A stretch of DNA of 51,038 nt from Streptococcaceae bacterium (GCA_031253335.1 JAIRWF010000044.1:1-51038), one strand, 5' to 3'. Shown: positions 1-9,625, numbered from the stretch's first letter. The notes: generated from the sequence alone by a model not told the origin. Numbers and translations are program-made.

Positions 1-219
1 TCGCAGCTTCAAGCGCTGGGCGTACAAGTCAATATGGTTTCTCAAAGCACAACTGATAGTTCTTTAGATGGCCTGATTTTAAACGTCAGCCAAAACCCTG
101 GTACCCAGATTGACCCGACGAAGACGACCGTGACGATTACTTACTTTGTTTCCTCTAGCCAACAAGATGGCTCTATTGAGGGCGGGCACACAGGAGCTCA
201 GACAAGTTCAAGAAAGTAG
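1..219 (+). CDS. pknB: C-terminal PASTA domain of a Ser/Thr protein kinase (PknB/StkP/PrkC type), 5' truncated
   Basis: The frame is open from base 1 and ends at TAG 217-219, so only the last 72 residues are visible. They read as the end of a PASTA domain: a short helix-like start (LQALGVQV), the segment DGLILNVSQNPGTQID, and a closing beta strand TKTTVTITYFV, followed by a low-complexity Ser/Gln/Gly tail. PASTA repeats are the extracellular muropeptide-sensing part of membrane Ser/Thr kinases that control cell division and wall synthesis in Gram-positive cocci. The kinase domain and membrane segment lie outside the window, so the kinase assignment is inferred from the PASTA fold and family context. 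A lipoprotein gene follows after 14 nt, probably in the same operon. Confidence 0.75.
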   Translation, partial: SQLQALGVQVNMVSQSTTDSSLDGLILNVSQNPGTQIDPTKTTVTITYFVSSSQQDGSIEGGHTGAQTSSRK

Positions 220-233
220 AGGGTGAAAATAAG

Positions 234-800
234 ATGAAACGATTTCTAAAAATAACACTCATTTTGTTAATTGGTATCATTGGATTTTCCACTTTATCAG
301 GATGTGGGTTATCTATTCATAAAAAAGAGACAAGCACAAGTTCTTCCAAACAGAATCAAGTACCAGACGGCATATATTACGCGACGTCAGCTGAAGGAAC
401 ATGGCCTTTGTATCTGAAATTGACAGTTTCAAACAATCAAGGAACTTTAGAATTTGCTGGCAGCGATGTTCAATCGACGATGAATCAGCTTCCAAGTCCA
501 GAGCAAGATATGTTTAAATTTATTTTTAATCCTTCCTCAAAAACGGCAACGGAGGAAGGCCTTGGAATGACGTGGAGCTTTAGGTATTTAGATAAGACAC
601 AGACGTCCTTTAATCTGACCGCTAATGCCTCAAACAGTGTTTTAATTTTCTTGAGTGGAGATTATTATAAGGATACAACAAGTCAGGGAAAATATCTGAA
701 AGGTCTGTTTGGTAAGAATCCCTTGTATGACTTTAGTCAGATGCAGTCCTCCTCTTCTGATAACGGAGAAGTGTTCGGGGACGATACTGGTGAAAGTTGA
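234..800 (+). CDS. Predicted lipoprotein of unknown function
   Basis: 188 residues. The N-terminus is a lipoprotein signal: basic start (MKRFLK), hydrophobic core, and lipobox LSGC with the acylated Cys near residue 24. The Ser/Thr/Lys-rich stretch after the Cys is a normal tether. The rest is a soluble, probably beta-rich extracellular domain with no motif I recognise (PDGIYYATSAEGTWPLYLKL near the start), and the tail is acidic and Ser-rich. A GAGGGTG ribosome site precedes the ATG. The gene lies 14 nt after the PASTA kinase gene and before a terminator, so it may take part in the same envelope-sensing process, but that is inference from position only. Confidence 0.75.
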   Translation: MKRFLKITLILLIGIIGFSTLSGCGLSIHKKETSTSSSKQNQVPDGIYYATSAEGTWPLYLKLTVSNNQGTLEFAGSDVQSTMNQLPSPEQDMFKFIFNPSSKTATEEGLGMTWSFRYLDKTQTSFNLTANASNSVLIFLSGDYYKDTTSQGKYLKGLFGKNPLYDFSQMQSSSSDNGEVFGDDTGES

Positions 801-804
801 AGAT

Positions 805-826
805 AGCGCTTAAATAGCGCTTTTTT
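805..826 (+). terminator. Rho-independent terminator after the lipoprotein gene
   Basis: Arms AGCGCT and AGCGCT are separated by TAAAT and followed by a run of T. The -10 box of trmFO begins immediately after the T run. Confidence 0.85.
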
Positions 827-834
827 GATATACT
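826..834 (+). promoter_or_regulatory. Extended -10 promoter of trmFO, predicting a leaderless mRNA
   Basis: TG-a-TATACT at 826-834, then six bases, then the ATG of trmFO at 841. No -35 match and no Shine-Dalgarno site are visible. The usual distance from -10 to the transcription start puts +1 on or next to the A of the ATG. Confidence 0.65.
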
Positions 835-840
835 GAAACT

Positions 841-2187
841 ATGAATAAAGATTTTATCAACGTGATAGGTGCGGGACTTGCAGGGTCTGAGGCAGCTTGG
901 CAGATTGCGCGATGTGGGGTGAAGGTACATTTGTATGAGTTACGCGGGTCGGGGAAGTCCACACCGCAACATACGACGGACAAATTTGCAGAGCTCGTTT
1001 GCTCAAACAGCTTGCGGGCGAATAGCATCACGAATGCAGTGGGGCTCTTGAAAGAAGAGATGAGGCAGCTGGATTCATTGATTATGGAAGCAGCGGGGAC
1101 GACAGAAGTGCCTGCCGGCGGCGCGCAGGCAGTGGATCGTGTCCTTTTTCCAGAATATGTGACGCGAAAATTGTCGGAACATCCATTGATTGAGATTTTT
1201 CGAGAAGAAATTACAGCCATTCCAGATGATGGAGCCATCACGATCATTGCGACGGGACCTTTGACGAGTGACGCGTTAGCAGAGAAAATTCATGCGCTGA
1301 ACGGCGGGGCGGGTTTTTATTTCTATGATGCGGCGGCACCAATTGTGGAGATTGACAGTGTCAATCTCCAGAAGGTCTATCTCAAGTCGCGTTACGACAA
1401 GGGGGAAGCGGCTTATCTGAATTGTCCAATGACCAAGCAGGAGTTTTTAGACTTTCAGGAGGCGTTGATCCATGCTGAAGAAGCGCCTTATGAGACTTTT
1501 GAGCCAATGAAGGTCTTTGAAGGCTGTATGCCGATTGAGGAGATGGCGAAGCGTGGCTGGAAAACGATGCTCTATGGGCCAATGAAGCCTGTAGGTTTGG
1601 AGTATCCTGAAGATTTCACAGGACCGCGCGACGGGGATTTTAAGACGCCTTATGCGGTGGTACAGTTGAGACAGGATAATGCGGCGGCCTCCATGTACAA
1701 TCTCGTTGGTTTTCAAACACATCTCAAATGGGGCGAGCAAAAGCGAGTCTTTCGGATGATACCAGGACTTGAAAACGCTGAGTTTGCGCGCTACGGGGTC
1801 ATGCACCGAAATTCCTATATGGATTCGCCGAATTTGTTGAAAGAGACTTTTGAGAGCCGCAAGCAGGAAGGCTTGTACTTTGCAGGCCAAATGACGGGGG
1901 TCGAAGGTTATGTGGAGTCGGCTGCGAGCGGTTTGGTGGCTGGAGTCAATGCGCTAAGGAAATTCCGCGGGGAGTCGGAGTTAATTTTTGGGAATGAAAC
2001 GGCAATCGGGAGTTTGCCCTATTATGTGACACATGCGGAGTCGAAACACTTCCAGCCAATGAATGTGACTTTTGGGCTCATGAAGGAGCTTTCTGGGGAG
2101 AGGATAAGAGATAAGAAAGAACGCTACACAAAGGTGGCAGAGCGGGCACTTGGGAAGATTGAAGCGATGAAAAAAGACCTGAGATAG
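841..2187 (+). CDS. trmFO: Methylenetetrahydrofolate-tRNA-(uracil-5-)-methyltransferase TrmFO
   Basis: 448 residues, full length for the family. The N-terminus carries the FAD dinucleotide-binding fingerprint [12 protein letters not shown] (residues 8-19), followed by the conserved [22 protein letters not shown] block that holds a family cysteine. Later blocks [10 protein letters not shown] and the C-terminal [21 protein letters not shown], part of the FAD fold, are also typical. The enzyme uses FAD and methylenetetrahydrofolate to make m5U54 in the T-loop of tRNA. It is the only gene of its transcript: it starts from its own extended -10 box and its last codons lie inside a terminator hairpin. 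The start codon has no Shine-Dalgarno sequence. Confidence 0.97.
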   Translation: MNKDFINVIGAGLAGSEAAWQIARCGVKVHLYELRGSGKSTPQHTTDKFAELVCSNSLRANSITNAVGLLKEEMRQLDSLIMEAAGTTEVPAGGAQAVDRVLFPEYVTRKLSEHPLIEIFREEITAIPDDGAITIIATGPLTSDALAEKIHALNGGAGFYFYDAAAPIVEIDSVNLQKVYLKSRYDKGEAAYLNCPMTKQEFLDFQEALIHAEEAPYETFEPMKVFEGCMPIEEMAKRGWKTMLYGPMKPVGLEYPEDFTGPRDGDFKTPYAVVQLRQDNAAASMYNLVGFQTHLKWGEQKRVFRMIPGLENAEFARYGVMHRNSYMDSPNLLKETFESRKQEGLYFAGQMTGVEGYVESAASGLVAGVNALRKFRGESELIFGNETAIGSLPYYVTHAESKHFQPMNVTFGLMKELSGERIRDKKERYTKVAERALGKIEAMKKDLR

Positions 2188-2195
2188 GTCTTTTT
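2171..2195. terminator. Bidirectional terminator between trmFO and alr
   Basis: AAAAAGACCT and AGGTCTTTTT flank a 5-nt loop. The stem overlaps the last codons and stop of trmFO and lies 2 bp from the alr stop, so it can serve both convergent genes. Confidence 0.85.
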
Positions 2196-2196
2196 G

Positions 2197-3300
2197 TTAA
2201 TCATAAATCCGCGGGATACTTTCGCGAAAATCACTTGTAATTTCGGTTGAGATGGTGTGGCGCCATTTTGCAATATCAAGTACTGTAAGGCTTTGCGCGC
2301 CATCAGTTCCAATCAAGGTTACGTTTTGACCGATGGGAAAGTTTTTAGGAAGTTTAACCATACACATGTTCATCGAGATGGGGCCAATGATGTCACAAAG
2401 ATGACCTGAGATGAGAACGTGAAAGCCTGTCATCTCACGGCTCCAACCATCTGCATAACCGATGGGGAGAACGCCAATAAAGCTGTCTTCAGAGAGGATA
2501 GCACAGGCTCCGTAACCAACACTGCTTCCTACAGGCATTTTTTTTACCTGAATCAGTTCTGTGGTTAATTCCATCACAGGGGTGAGCGGATAAGGGAGAG
2601 CCAGTAGTCCGTCGCTCGGGTCAAGGCCATAGAGGAGGATGCCGATGCGCTCAAGGTCAAGTATCGCATCTGTATGCCAAAGTCCAGCGCCGGAATTTGT
2701 GGAGTGGCGATAGCTCGGCCTTATGGAGAGCTTTGAGAGGACTTCTTGGAAAGTATTTTCCTGTTCTAAAAACTTTTCAAGATCATCTTCATCAGCTGTT
2801 GCGAAGTGCGTGAAAATTCCTTCTATCTCAAAATCAGCACTGCGTGCGAGTTGAATCATCTCTTCAAGCTCTGCAAGGCTAAGAACGCCTAGGCGCCCCA
2901 TGCCGCTATCAAAGGCAAGATGTATTTTGAGGCCTTTTGGGGGCTGGGTTTGAAGGACGGCTTTTAACCAGTCAAGGCTGGTTGCGGCAAGAGAGATATT
3001 TTGTGTGACGGCAAGCGGGGCATCACTTGGCGCGACAACGCTCAGAACAAGAATGGGTTCTGTGAGGCCTAAATCGCGCAAGCTAAGTGCTTCGTCCATA
3101 GATGCCACACAAAAGCCATCCACCTCGTCATGTATGAGCTTTGCAAACTGCTTGAGATCATGTCCATAAGCATTGGCTTTCACGACTGCCCAGAGCTTGG
3201 GCGTCTTTGGAGCGATGTAGGCCTTGAAAGCTGCGATATTTTGAATGACTGCAGCCGTGTTGATGCGGATACGAATGAGGGAATGGCTTGTGGTTGACAT
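2197..3300 (-). CDS. alr: Alanine racemase
   Basis: 367 residues with the PLP-lysine motif VVKANAYGHD near the N-terminus. The catalytic tyrosine region of the second domain (SSVGYGACAILSEDSFIGVLPIGYADGW) and the SMNMCMVKL block follow. The enzyme interconverts L- and D-alanine for peptidoglycan and teichoic acid D-alanylation. I use the ATG at 3298-3300: a longer in-frame start at 3327 would lie inside the upstream gene and add residues not seen in the family. The ATG follows the stop of the binding-protein gene by one base (TAA-t-ATG), with only a poor Shine-Dalgarno match, so translation is probably coupled to the upstream gene. Confidence 0.95.
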   Translation of the reverse strand: MSTTSHSLIRIRINTAAVIQNIAAFKAYIAPKTPKLWAVVKANAYGHDLKQFAKLIHDEVDGFCVASMDEALSLRDLGLTEPILVLSVVAPSDAPLAVTQNISLAATSLDWLKAVLQTQPPKGLKIHLAFDSGMGRLGVLSLAELEEMIQLARSADFEIEGIFTHFATADEDDLEKFLEQENTFQEVLSKLSIRPSYRHSTNSGAGLWHTDAILDLERIGILLYGLDPSDGLLALPYPLTPVMELTTELIQVKKMPVGSSVGYGACAILSEDSFIGVLPIGYADGWSREMTGFHVLISGHLCDIIGPISMNMCMVKLPKNFPIGQNVTLIGTDGAQSLTVLDIAKWRHTISTEITSDFRESIPRIYD

Positions 3301-3301
3301 A

Positions 3302-4126
3302 TTATTTAGACTTTGCTTGGTTCGCAAGTGTGATATTGTTGTTGATGTACTTTGTGATGGTACCGTCAGCTTTCATGGCTTTGACGATGCTATCAATCTT
3401 GGTCTTTAGGTCGCCAGAGTTTTTCTTCATGGCAATGGCAACGCCTGAAGAATTTTTTGGGTAAGGGTAAGTAAGAGAAGTAATCGCAAGGTTTGGATTT
3501 TCTGAAACGTATTGCTTGGCGACGATTTGGTCAATGACGACTGCGTTGACTTTGCCACTCGTGAGCTCAGTCACTTCGTCGTTGATGTTGGCAAGGGAGA
3601 CAACGGTTGATTTCGTCATCTCAGTCTGGGCGATTGTCTGCTGCATGGAAGAGGTTTGTACAGCGACTTGTTTGCCATTTAATGCACTCTTTGTCTTGTA
3701 ATCGGAGAGTTTTGACTTTTGAACCATCACGACGTTGATATCGTTGTAGTAGGGTACAGAGAAATCGAACGATTTTTCACGTGTTGGGTTGGCGTTGATG
3801 CCTGCAATAGCAAGGTCTGCTTTACCTGATTGGACGGTTGTTAAGACATTGTTGAAGTCCATGTTTTCAATCTTGAGCTTGACACCTAGGTCTTTGGCAA
3901 TCTGGTTGGCCATGTCAATGTCACTGCCGACGACGACGTTTTTACCATTTTGAACCATTTGGAACTCAAAGGGTGCATAGTCGGCTGCGGTTGCAACGAC
4001 TAAAGTACCTTTGTCTTTGATTTTTTGGACTTCGCTTGTTGAGGAAGATTTGGAATTACTGCACGCGCTAAGTGCAAGTAGGGCAGTTGTTGCGAGGGCA
4101 ACGGTTACAATGTGTTTTAATTTCAT
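3302..4126 (-). CDS. Amino-acid ABC transporter substrate-binding lipoprotein (orphan)
   Basis: 274 residues. The lipoprotein signal has lipobox LSAC (Cys near residue 22). The mature part is a family 3 solute-binding protein (SBP_bac_3): GTLVVATAADYAPFEF at the start, SDIDMANQIAKDLG, and AIAGINANPTREKSFDFSVPYY, which are the ligand-binding hinge segments of polar amino-acid receptors. It would capture an amino acid outside the cell and deliver it to a permease. No permease or ATPase gene is next to it; alr follows directly. This suggests either a shared permease elsewhere or a link to alanine supply. Ligand specificity cannot be read. AAAGGAGA precedes the ATG. Confidence 0.9.
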   Translation of the reverse strand: MKLKHIVTVALATTALLALSACSNSKSSSTSEVQKIKDKGTLVVATAADYAPFEFQMVQNGKNVVVGSDIDMANQIAKDLGVKLKIENMDFNNVLTTVQSGKADLAIAGINANPTREKSFDFSVPYYNDINVVMVQKSKLSDYKTKSALNGKQVAVQTSSMQQTIAQTEMTKSTVVSLANINDEVTELTSGKVNAVVIDQIVAKQYVSENPNLAITSLTYPYPKNSSGVAIAMKKNSGDLKTKIDSIVKAMKADGTITKYINNNITLANQAKSK

Positions 4127-4157
4127 GAATAAATTCTCCTTTGTTAGTATGGTTATA

Positions 4158-4185
4158 ATTATAAACTTTATTTTAGAAAATGCAA
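4158..4185 (-). promoter_or_regulatory. Promoter of the binding protein-alr operon
   Basis: On the minus strand, -35 TTGCAT (4180-4185) and -10 TATAAT (4158-4163) are separated by 16 bp, about 30 bp upstream of the ATG. Confidence 0.7.
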
Positions 4186-4239
4186 GTAAAAAGGTATAAA
4201 AATACGAAAAAATTTATAAATATTCTTTTTAGAGAATAG

Positions 4240-4260
4240 AAAAAAGTCCCCAAAGGGGAC
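4240..4260 (-). terminator. Terminator at the end of the ldh transcript
   Basis: Minus strand: GTCCCC, 3-nt loop, GGGGAC, then six T. It lies beyond the structured element that follows ldh, so the element is part of the ldh 3' untranslated region unless transcription ends inside it. Confidence 0.8.
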
Positions 4261-4284
4261 TCTATCAGCGTTCATACGCTATTC

Positions 4285-4740
4285 TTAAGGTTACCTCTAT
4301 CTCCGCGCTTTGTGCTGCGCTGTCCATGCTCGCTAAGCAAGCATTGCTGGCAAGTCGTATGGCAACTCCCTGCTTTTTCGCCCACCCACGCGACAGCGCT
4401 TGCTTGACGCAATGCGTTAAGGTAGCAAATCAAGAAACGAAGTTTCCTCATTCGTCGCCGAGTGAATGAACGCACAGCTAGAGTTTTTGGGAGACACAAG
4501 CTTCGCTTGTTTCAGCCGCAACCTTGACGCAGGCTGGGACTTGTTTCACAAGTCTCTATCTACCACCTTGGACGAGTCGTCCAAGCAAGCAAAAGCAACC
4601 CGGTTTTTGCGGCTCGACTTGGCGCGATCTGCGCCGTAGCGAAGGACGTCTGTTGGTGCGGTCTGCACCTTACAGCGATGCTAGTAGGGTTATCAGAGCG
4701 GACAGCCCGACACAAGTGGCGGAGATAGACATGCCCTTAA
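4285..4740 (-). repeat. Mosaic hairpin element E1 (long form) in the ldh 3' UTR
   Basis: Read on the minus strand it begins right after the ldh stop with TTAAGGGCATGTCTATCTCC and ends with GGAGATAGAGGTAACCTTAA, so both the ends and their inner arms are complementary. It shares its first ~130 nt and last ~95 nt with the elements at 32801-33039 and 48408-48643 at high identity. Between them lies an extra ~220 nt with further hairpins, including arms CTTGGACG/CGTCCAAG, GACTTG/CAAGTC and ACAAGC/GCTTGT with a GAA loop. A 17-nt internal segment almost matches the element at 36181. No convincing protein is encoded: the open frames here have no ribosome site and no family signature. Confidence 0.85.
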
Positions 4741-5730
<990 letters not shown>

Positions 5731-5756
5731 CTATTTGTGAAAGTTTTTACAGTCTT

Positions 5757-5785
5757 AGTTTATCACTTTTGCGAGGGGATTTCAA
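5757..5785 (-). promoter_or_regulatory. ldh promoter
   Basis: Minus strand: -35 TTGAAA (5780-5785), 17 bp, extended -10 TG-a-TAAACT (5757-5765), about 40 bp upstream of the ATG. Confidence 0.65.
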
Positions 5786-5954
5786 ATTTTGTTTTCTAAG
5801 ATGAGTGATTCTGGGGAAATGGGCGGAGGGGGAGAAGCAGCAGAGGATTTCTGACGAAAATGAGCGTCAGAAAACTTTGTCAGAGCTAACGGTTTTTTTT
5901 AATGTTTTTTCTTATGAAATTGTCTGTCAGAAGGGACGAAACCTGAAATTGAAA

Positions 5955-5976
5955 AGCCTGTCAAATTTGACAGGCT
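5955..5976 (-). terminator. Hairpin built on the GTCAAATTTGAC palindrome, after rqcH
   Basis: A perfect 22-bp palindrome, arms AGCCTGTCAAA/TTTGACAGGCT, lies 2 bp after the rqcH stop and is followed on the minus strand by TTTT. It is probably the rqcH terminator and uses the 12-bp iterated palindrome as its core. Confidence 0.65.
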
Positions 5977-5978
5977 TA

Positions 5979-7604
5979 TTAGTCTTTTCGTTTTTCAATT
6001 TTCTCAGGGTCTGGCGTGACGCGGATAGTTTTCTCGCGGTTGTAAGTCACAAAGCCGGGTGGGGTGCCTGTGGGTTTGTGGAGTTTCTTGGCCTCGAGGA
6101 CATCGACTTGCACGAGGTTGCTGTCACGTTGCTTACTGAAATAAGCGGCCAATTCGCCTGCGAAAGTAATGGTTTCGTCGTCGTGGCTGGTAGAGCCATC
6201 AGGGCGAGCTTGTAGCAATACATGCGCACTTGGCAAGTCCTTGACGTGAAACCACAAGTCGCCTTTTTTCGCACGCTTGAAGCTGACTTCCTCGTTTTGA
6301 ATGTTATTTTTTCCCACTAAAATCACAGAGCCATCGGGCGCTGTGTAACGCTCAGGCGGCAAGGCCTTGTGCTTTTTGCCGGTCGTATTTTTCCGTTTCT
6401 TGAGAAAGCCCGTCGTGACGAGTTCTTCTCGAATATCTTCAATTTCAGACAAACTGGCATTCGTCAAATTTGACGAAACGGACTCGAGATAGCTAATGGT
6501 CGCACGCGTCCGTTCAATTTCGCCCGTCAGAAATTTGACGCGTTCTTTGAGCTTTTGATAGCGGTGAAAATAACGCTGCGCATTTTGCGATGGCGTGTAA
6601 GCGGGATCTAAAGCAATTTCCAGAGGCTCGTTCGTATAATAATTGTCAAGCGTGATGCTGTCAGCACTGGCAGGAATGGCCGTCAGATTGTTATTTAGCA
6701 ATTCGCCCTTCTGACGAAAAATCTCGGCGTCGTCAGAATCGGCAAGCTCCTGCAGCTGTTTTTTCAATTTATTCTCAGATTTCGTAAGCTCATTATCCAC
6801 CTTGCGGATGAGCTCTGACGCCTGTTGCTTGACGCGGTCGCGCGTTGCCTTCCCATGATAATAGGTGTCGAGGAGCTCAGACAAGCTGTCAAATTTGACA
6901 GCTGGCTCTATCAGCTGAATGCTCGAAAAGTTGTCGTTGTCATAAGTACTGGGGAAAAGGGTCAGCAATTTTTCTTTGAAGGCAGGAACTGTCAGATTTG
7001 ACAAGGTCTCCCAAGTGTCTTTTCCCATGCCCTGAAATTTCTGACGCGTTTGCAAATGCTCGAAAATCACCTCGTCAGACGCTGTAAAAGGATTCGTCAA
7101 ATCTGACAACGGTGGCGCCACATAATCAGACCCCGGCAGAATCGTCCGATAAGAATTTTGCGAAAAGCCAACATGCTTAATCGCCTCAATAATCTTGCCT
7201 GAGGCCGCATCATATAAAATGATATTGCTGTGCTTGCCCATGATTTCAATGACCAAGCGCACCTGCACACTATCGCCAATCTCATCTTTTGAGGATATTT
7301 CAAAAATGAGCTGGCGATCGTTCTCAATCTGCTGCAAGCCCGTGATAATCGCGCCTGATAAATATTTGCGCAAAATCATCACAAAAGTGCTTGCCGTCTG
7401 CGGATTCGGCAAATTTTCACCTGTAAATTGCACCCGTCCAAATTGTGGATGTGCTGAGAGCAGTAATTTCTTGGAACCTTGCGACGTCCGCACCGCAAGC
7501 AATAACTCGAGCTCAAAAGGCTGATTCACCTTCTGAATCCGCCCACCGATGAGCTCCGCAAGCTCCGCCGTCATATGATGCAAAAATACGCCATCAAACG
7601 TCAT
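5979..7604 (-). CDS. rqcH: NFACT protein RqcH (Rqc2 homologue; also called fibronectin-binding protein FbpA)
   Basis: 541 residues from the ATG at 7602-7604. Domain order is NFACT-N (MTFDGVFLHHMTAELAEL onward), a central helix-hairpin-helix and coiled-coil part with many Lys/Glu (about residues 240-400), and NFACT-R near the C-terminus (SVILVGKNNIQNEEVSFKRA, GDLWFHVKDLPSAHV). Bacterial RqcH binds stalled 50S-peptidyl-tRNA and adds C-terminal alanine tails that mark nascent chains for degradation. An upstream in-frame ATG at 7715 is rejected, because family proteins begin at MxFDG and the -10 box lies just before the chosen ATG. The coding sequence holds two exact and two one-mismatch copies of GTCAAATTTGAC, encoding SNLT-like or VKFD peptides. 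Confidence 0.93.
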   Translation of the reverse strand: MTFDGVFLHHMTAELAELIGGRIQKVNQPFELELLLAVRTSQGSKKLLLSAHPQFGRVQFTGENLPNPQTASTFVMILRKYLSGAIITGLQQIENDRQLIFEISSKDEIGDSVQVRLVIEIMGKHSNIILYDAASGKIIEAIKHVGFSQNSYRTILPGSDYVAPPLSDLTNPFTASDEVIFEHLQTRQKFQGMGKDTWETLSNLTVPAFKEKLLTLFPSTYDNDNFSSIQLIEPAVKFDSLSELLDTYYHGKATRDRVKQQASELIRKVDNELTKSENKLKKQLQELADSDDAEIFRQKGELLNNNLTAIPASADSITLDNYYTNEPLEIALDPAYTPSQNAQRYFHRYQKLKERVKFLTGEIERTRATISYLESVSSNLTNASLSEIEDIREELVTTGFLKKRKNTTGKKHKALPPERYTAPDGSVILVGKNNIQNEEVSFKRAKKGDLWFHVKDLPSAHVLLQARPDGSTSHDDETITFAGELAAYFSKQRDSNLVQVDVLEAKKLHKPTGTPPGFVTYNREKTIRVTPDPEKIEKRKD

Positions 7605-7610
7605 GACTTT

Positions 7611-7619
7611 ATTATAGCA
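7611..7619 (-). promoter_or_regulatory. Extended -10 promoter of rqcH, predicting a leaderless mRNA
   Basis: Minus strand TG-c-TATAAT, then six bases, then ATG at 7604. No Shine-Dalgarno site fits between the promoter and the start. Confidence 0.7.
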
Positions 7620-7670
7620 GAAAGTCAAGTGTAAAGAGCCGCGCCAGATGTCAAGACAAGTTGAGCATTC

Positions 7671-7699
7671 TTGAAAAAGCAGACCGAATATGCTACAAT
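7671..7699 (+). promoter_or_regulatory. Promoter of accD-accA
   Basis: -35 TTGAAA (7671-7676), 17 bp, extended -10 TG-c-TACAAT ending at 7699. The leader then carries AAAGGA before the ATG at 7727. Confidence 0.75.
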
Positions 7700-7726
7700 A
7701 ATGTTTGAACATCAAAGGAAATAACT

Positions 7727-8590
7727 ATGGCCCTTTTTGAAAAGAAAAAATATATCAAGATTACGCCCAACCATGCGTTAAAAGATCAAGAACTCACAAA
7801 GCCTGACGTTCCCGATGATCTTTTTGCGCCGTGTCCTGCCTGCAAACACGTGATTTATAGCAAGGACTTGGGGCATATTCGCGTCTGCCCGCATTGTGGC
7901 TATAACTTCCGGATTAAAGCGAAGCGCCGCCTCAAATATACGGTCGATGAGGGCTCGTTTGAAGAACTCTTCAAAGGGATTGAAACAAAGGATCCGCTTG
8001 ATTTTCCAGGTTATAAAGAGAAAGTCCACGCAACACAAGCCGCAACAGAGCTCGATGAAGCGGTTCTCACGGGTTTAGCAACTATCAACGGGCAGAAATG
8101 TCTTTTAGGCATCATGGATTCTAGCTTTATCATGGCCTCCATGGGAACAGTTGTTGGCGAGAAAATCACACGTTTATTTGAACAAGCGACCGAGGAAAAG
8201 CTTCCTGTCGTGCTTTTTACAGCCTCAGGCGGAGCGCGCATGCAAGAAGGCATCCTAAGCCTCATGCAAATGGCGAAAATTTCTGCTGCGGTGAAACGCC
8301 ATGCAAATGCTGGACTTTTTTATCTTACGATATTAACAGACCCGACAACGGGCGGCGTGACGGCAAGTTTTGCCATGCAAGGAGATATTATCCTCGCAGA
8401 ACCACAGGCGCTTGTAGGCTTTGCCGGGCGTCGCGTCATTGAAAATACGGTTCGCGAAGAGCTTCCTGAAGGCTTTCAACGTGCAGAATTCCTACAAGAG
8501 CACGGTTTTATTGATGCGATTGTCAAGCGCGAAGAGCTCCCTGAAAAAATCGGCTGGCTCCTAAAAATCCATGCAGGGGGTGCGTCATGA
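7727..8590 (+). CDS. accD: Acetyl-CoA carboxylase carboxyltransferase subunit beta
   Basis: 287 residues. The N-terminal zinc ribbon has CPAC and CPHC pairs spaced as in AccD (residues 32-54). The carboxyltransferase core follows with [21 protein letters not shown] and [18 protein letters not shown], the glycine-rich oxyanion-hole region. With AccA it transfers the carboxyl group from carboxybiotin to acetyl-CoA to make malonyl-CoA for fatty acid synthesis. The stop overlaps the accA start in ATGA, which usually gives equimolar translation. The pair has its own promoter and is not next to other fab genes here. Confidence 0.97.
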   Translation: MALFEKKKYIKITPNHALKDQELTKPDVPDDLFAPCPACKHVIYSKDLGHIRVCPHCGYNFRIKAKRRLKYTVDEGSFEELFKGIETKDPLDFPGYKEKVHATQAATELDEAVLTGLATINGQKCLLGIMDSSFIMASMGTVVGEKITRLFEQATEEKLPVVLFTASGGARMQEGILSLMQMAKISAAVKRHANAGLFYLTILTDPTTGGVTASFAMQGDIILAEPQALVGFAGRRVIENTVREELPEGFQRAEFLQEHGFIDAIVKREELPEKIGWLLKIHAGGAS

Positions 8591-9342
8591 GCGAAATTGC
8601 AGATATTCTAAACAAAGCCCGCGACACAAAGCGCATTTCCATGCGGGAAATCGCAAGCCAAGTTTTTGATGATTTCTTTGAACTCCATGGCGACAGGCAA
8701 TTTATGGATGATCAGTCGGTTGTAGGAGGCCTTGCAACCTTTGAAGGTCGTCCTGTGTCAATCATCGGGATTCAAAAAGGGAAAGATTTGCAGGAAAATC
8801 TCAAGACGAACTTCGGTCAACCCTCGCCAAATGGCTACCGCAAAGCGTTGCGCCTCATGAAAGAAGCAGAGAAATTTCATAGACCCGTCATAACCTTTGT
8901 CAATACCGCAGGGGCATATCCTGGCGTTGGCGCTGAAGAGCGGGGTCAGGGCGAGGCGATTGCACGAAATCTCCTTGAGATGAGTGACTTGAAAGTGCCT
9001 ATTATCACAGTAATTATAGGCGAGGGCGGCTCCGGTGGTGCGCTTGCGCTTGCTTTTGCAAATCGTGTCTATATGCTAGAAAATGCCGTTTATAGCGTCT
9101 TGTCGCCCGAAGGTTTTGCGACCATCCTCTGGAAAGATCCCTCGCGGCGCGATGAAGCGGCCGAACTTATGAAGATGACGGCGGATAAGCTATTGGAGAT
9201 GGGCGTGATTGACGAGGTCATCAGTGAGCAAAATATTCCAGGACAACTGAAACGGCTTATTGCGCAGGAGCTTGCGTCGCTTGATACACTATCACCAGAT
9301 GAATTGGTAGAACAGCGATATGCACGTTTTCGTCGCTACTAA
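8587..9342 (+). CDS. accA: Acetyl-CoA carboxylase carboxyltransferase subunit alpha
   Basis: 251 residues, the short form of AccA found in lactic acid bacteria. Visible signatures are [11 protein letters not shown] near the N-terminus, [26 protein letters not shown], and [28 protein letters not shown], the crotonase-fold glycine loops that bind the CoA thioester and carboxybiotin. It forms the heterotetramer with AccD. The ATG overlaps the accD stop by four bases. No clear terminator follows; a weak inverted repeat lies at about 9431-9452. Confidence 0.97.
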   Translation: MSEIADILNKARDTKRISMREIASQVFDDFFELHGDRQFMDDQSVVGGLATFEGRPVSIIGIQKGKDLQENLKTNFGQPSPNGYRKALRLMKEAEKFHRPVITFVNTAGAYPGVGAEERGQGEAIARNLLEMSDLKVPIITVIIGEGGSGGALALAFANRVYMLENAVYSVLSPEGFATILWKDPSRRDEAAELMKMTADKLLEMGVIDEVISEQNIPGQLKRLIAQELASLDTLSPDELVEQRYARFRRY

Positions 9343-9548
9343 GGTTAGCAGAATCATAATTTTTATATAGAAGAAAGCGAATCTTTGCGTGACTGGCAGT
9401 TTTTTAAGAGTGAGAGATAAATGGCGGGAAGGCTTGTAAACTCTAGCCTTACATAATGTCGAAAGCTAAAAAGCCTTTCATTTTCAAGGATTTTTCACAA
9501 AAAAAGCTTAAAAATACCGCTAAAATCATCAAAATTAGTAGTTTATTG
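9343..9548. other. Intergenic region between accA and hup
   Basis: AT-rich, with no open frame of interest. The only structure I see is AAGGCT/AGCCTT with a 10-nt loop at about 9431-9452, which could be a weak accA terminator. Confidence 0.5.
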
Positions 9549-9577
9549 TTGACAAGCCTTTTGAACTATGTTATCCT
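9549..9577 (+). promoter_or_regulatory. Promoter of the HU gene
   Basis: -35 TTGACA (9549-9554), 17 bp, -10 TATCCT (9572-9577). A GGAGGA site lies before the ATG at 9626. Confidence 0.8.
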
Positions 9578-9625
9578 ATACATGCCTAAAGGTAAACTAT
9601 AAAAAATTAATGGAGGATTTTACTA

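Noticed and set aside
3301-3327. Longer alr start at 3327
   Set aside because: It overlaps the upstream gene and adds residues not typical of the family; the ATG at 3300 follows the upstream stop directly.
4285-4740. Insertion sequence remnant or MITE
   Set aside because: No transposase fragment, no clear target duplication, and all four copies share the direction of the upstream gene. Not fully excluded.
5805-6215. 136-codon plus-strand frame
   Set aside because: Most of it is antisense to rqcH, whose domains are clear.
7605-7715. Longer rqcH start at 7715
   Set aside because: The added 37 residues are Cys-rich and unlike the family, and the -10 box lies within them.
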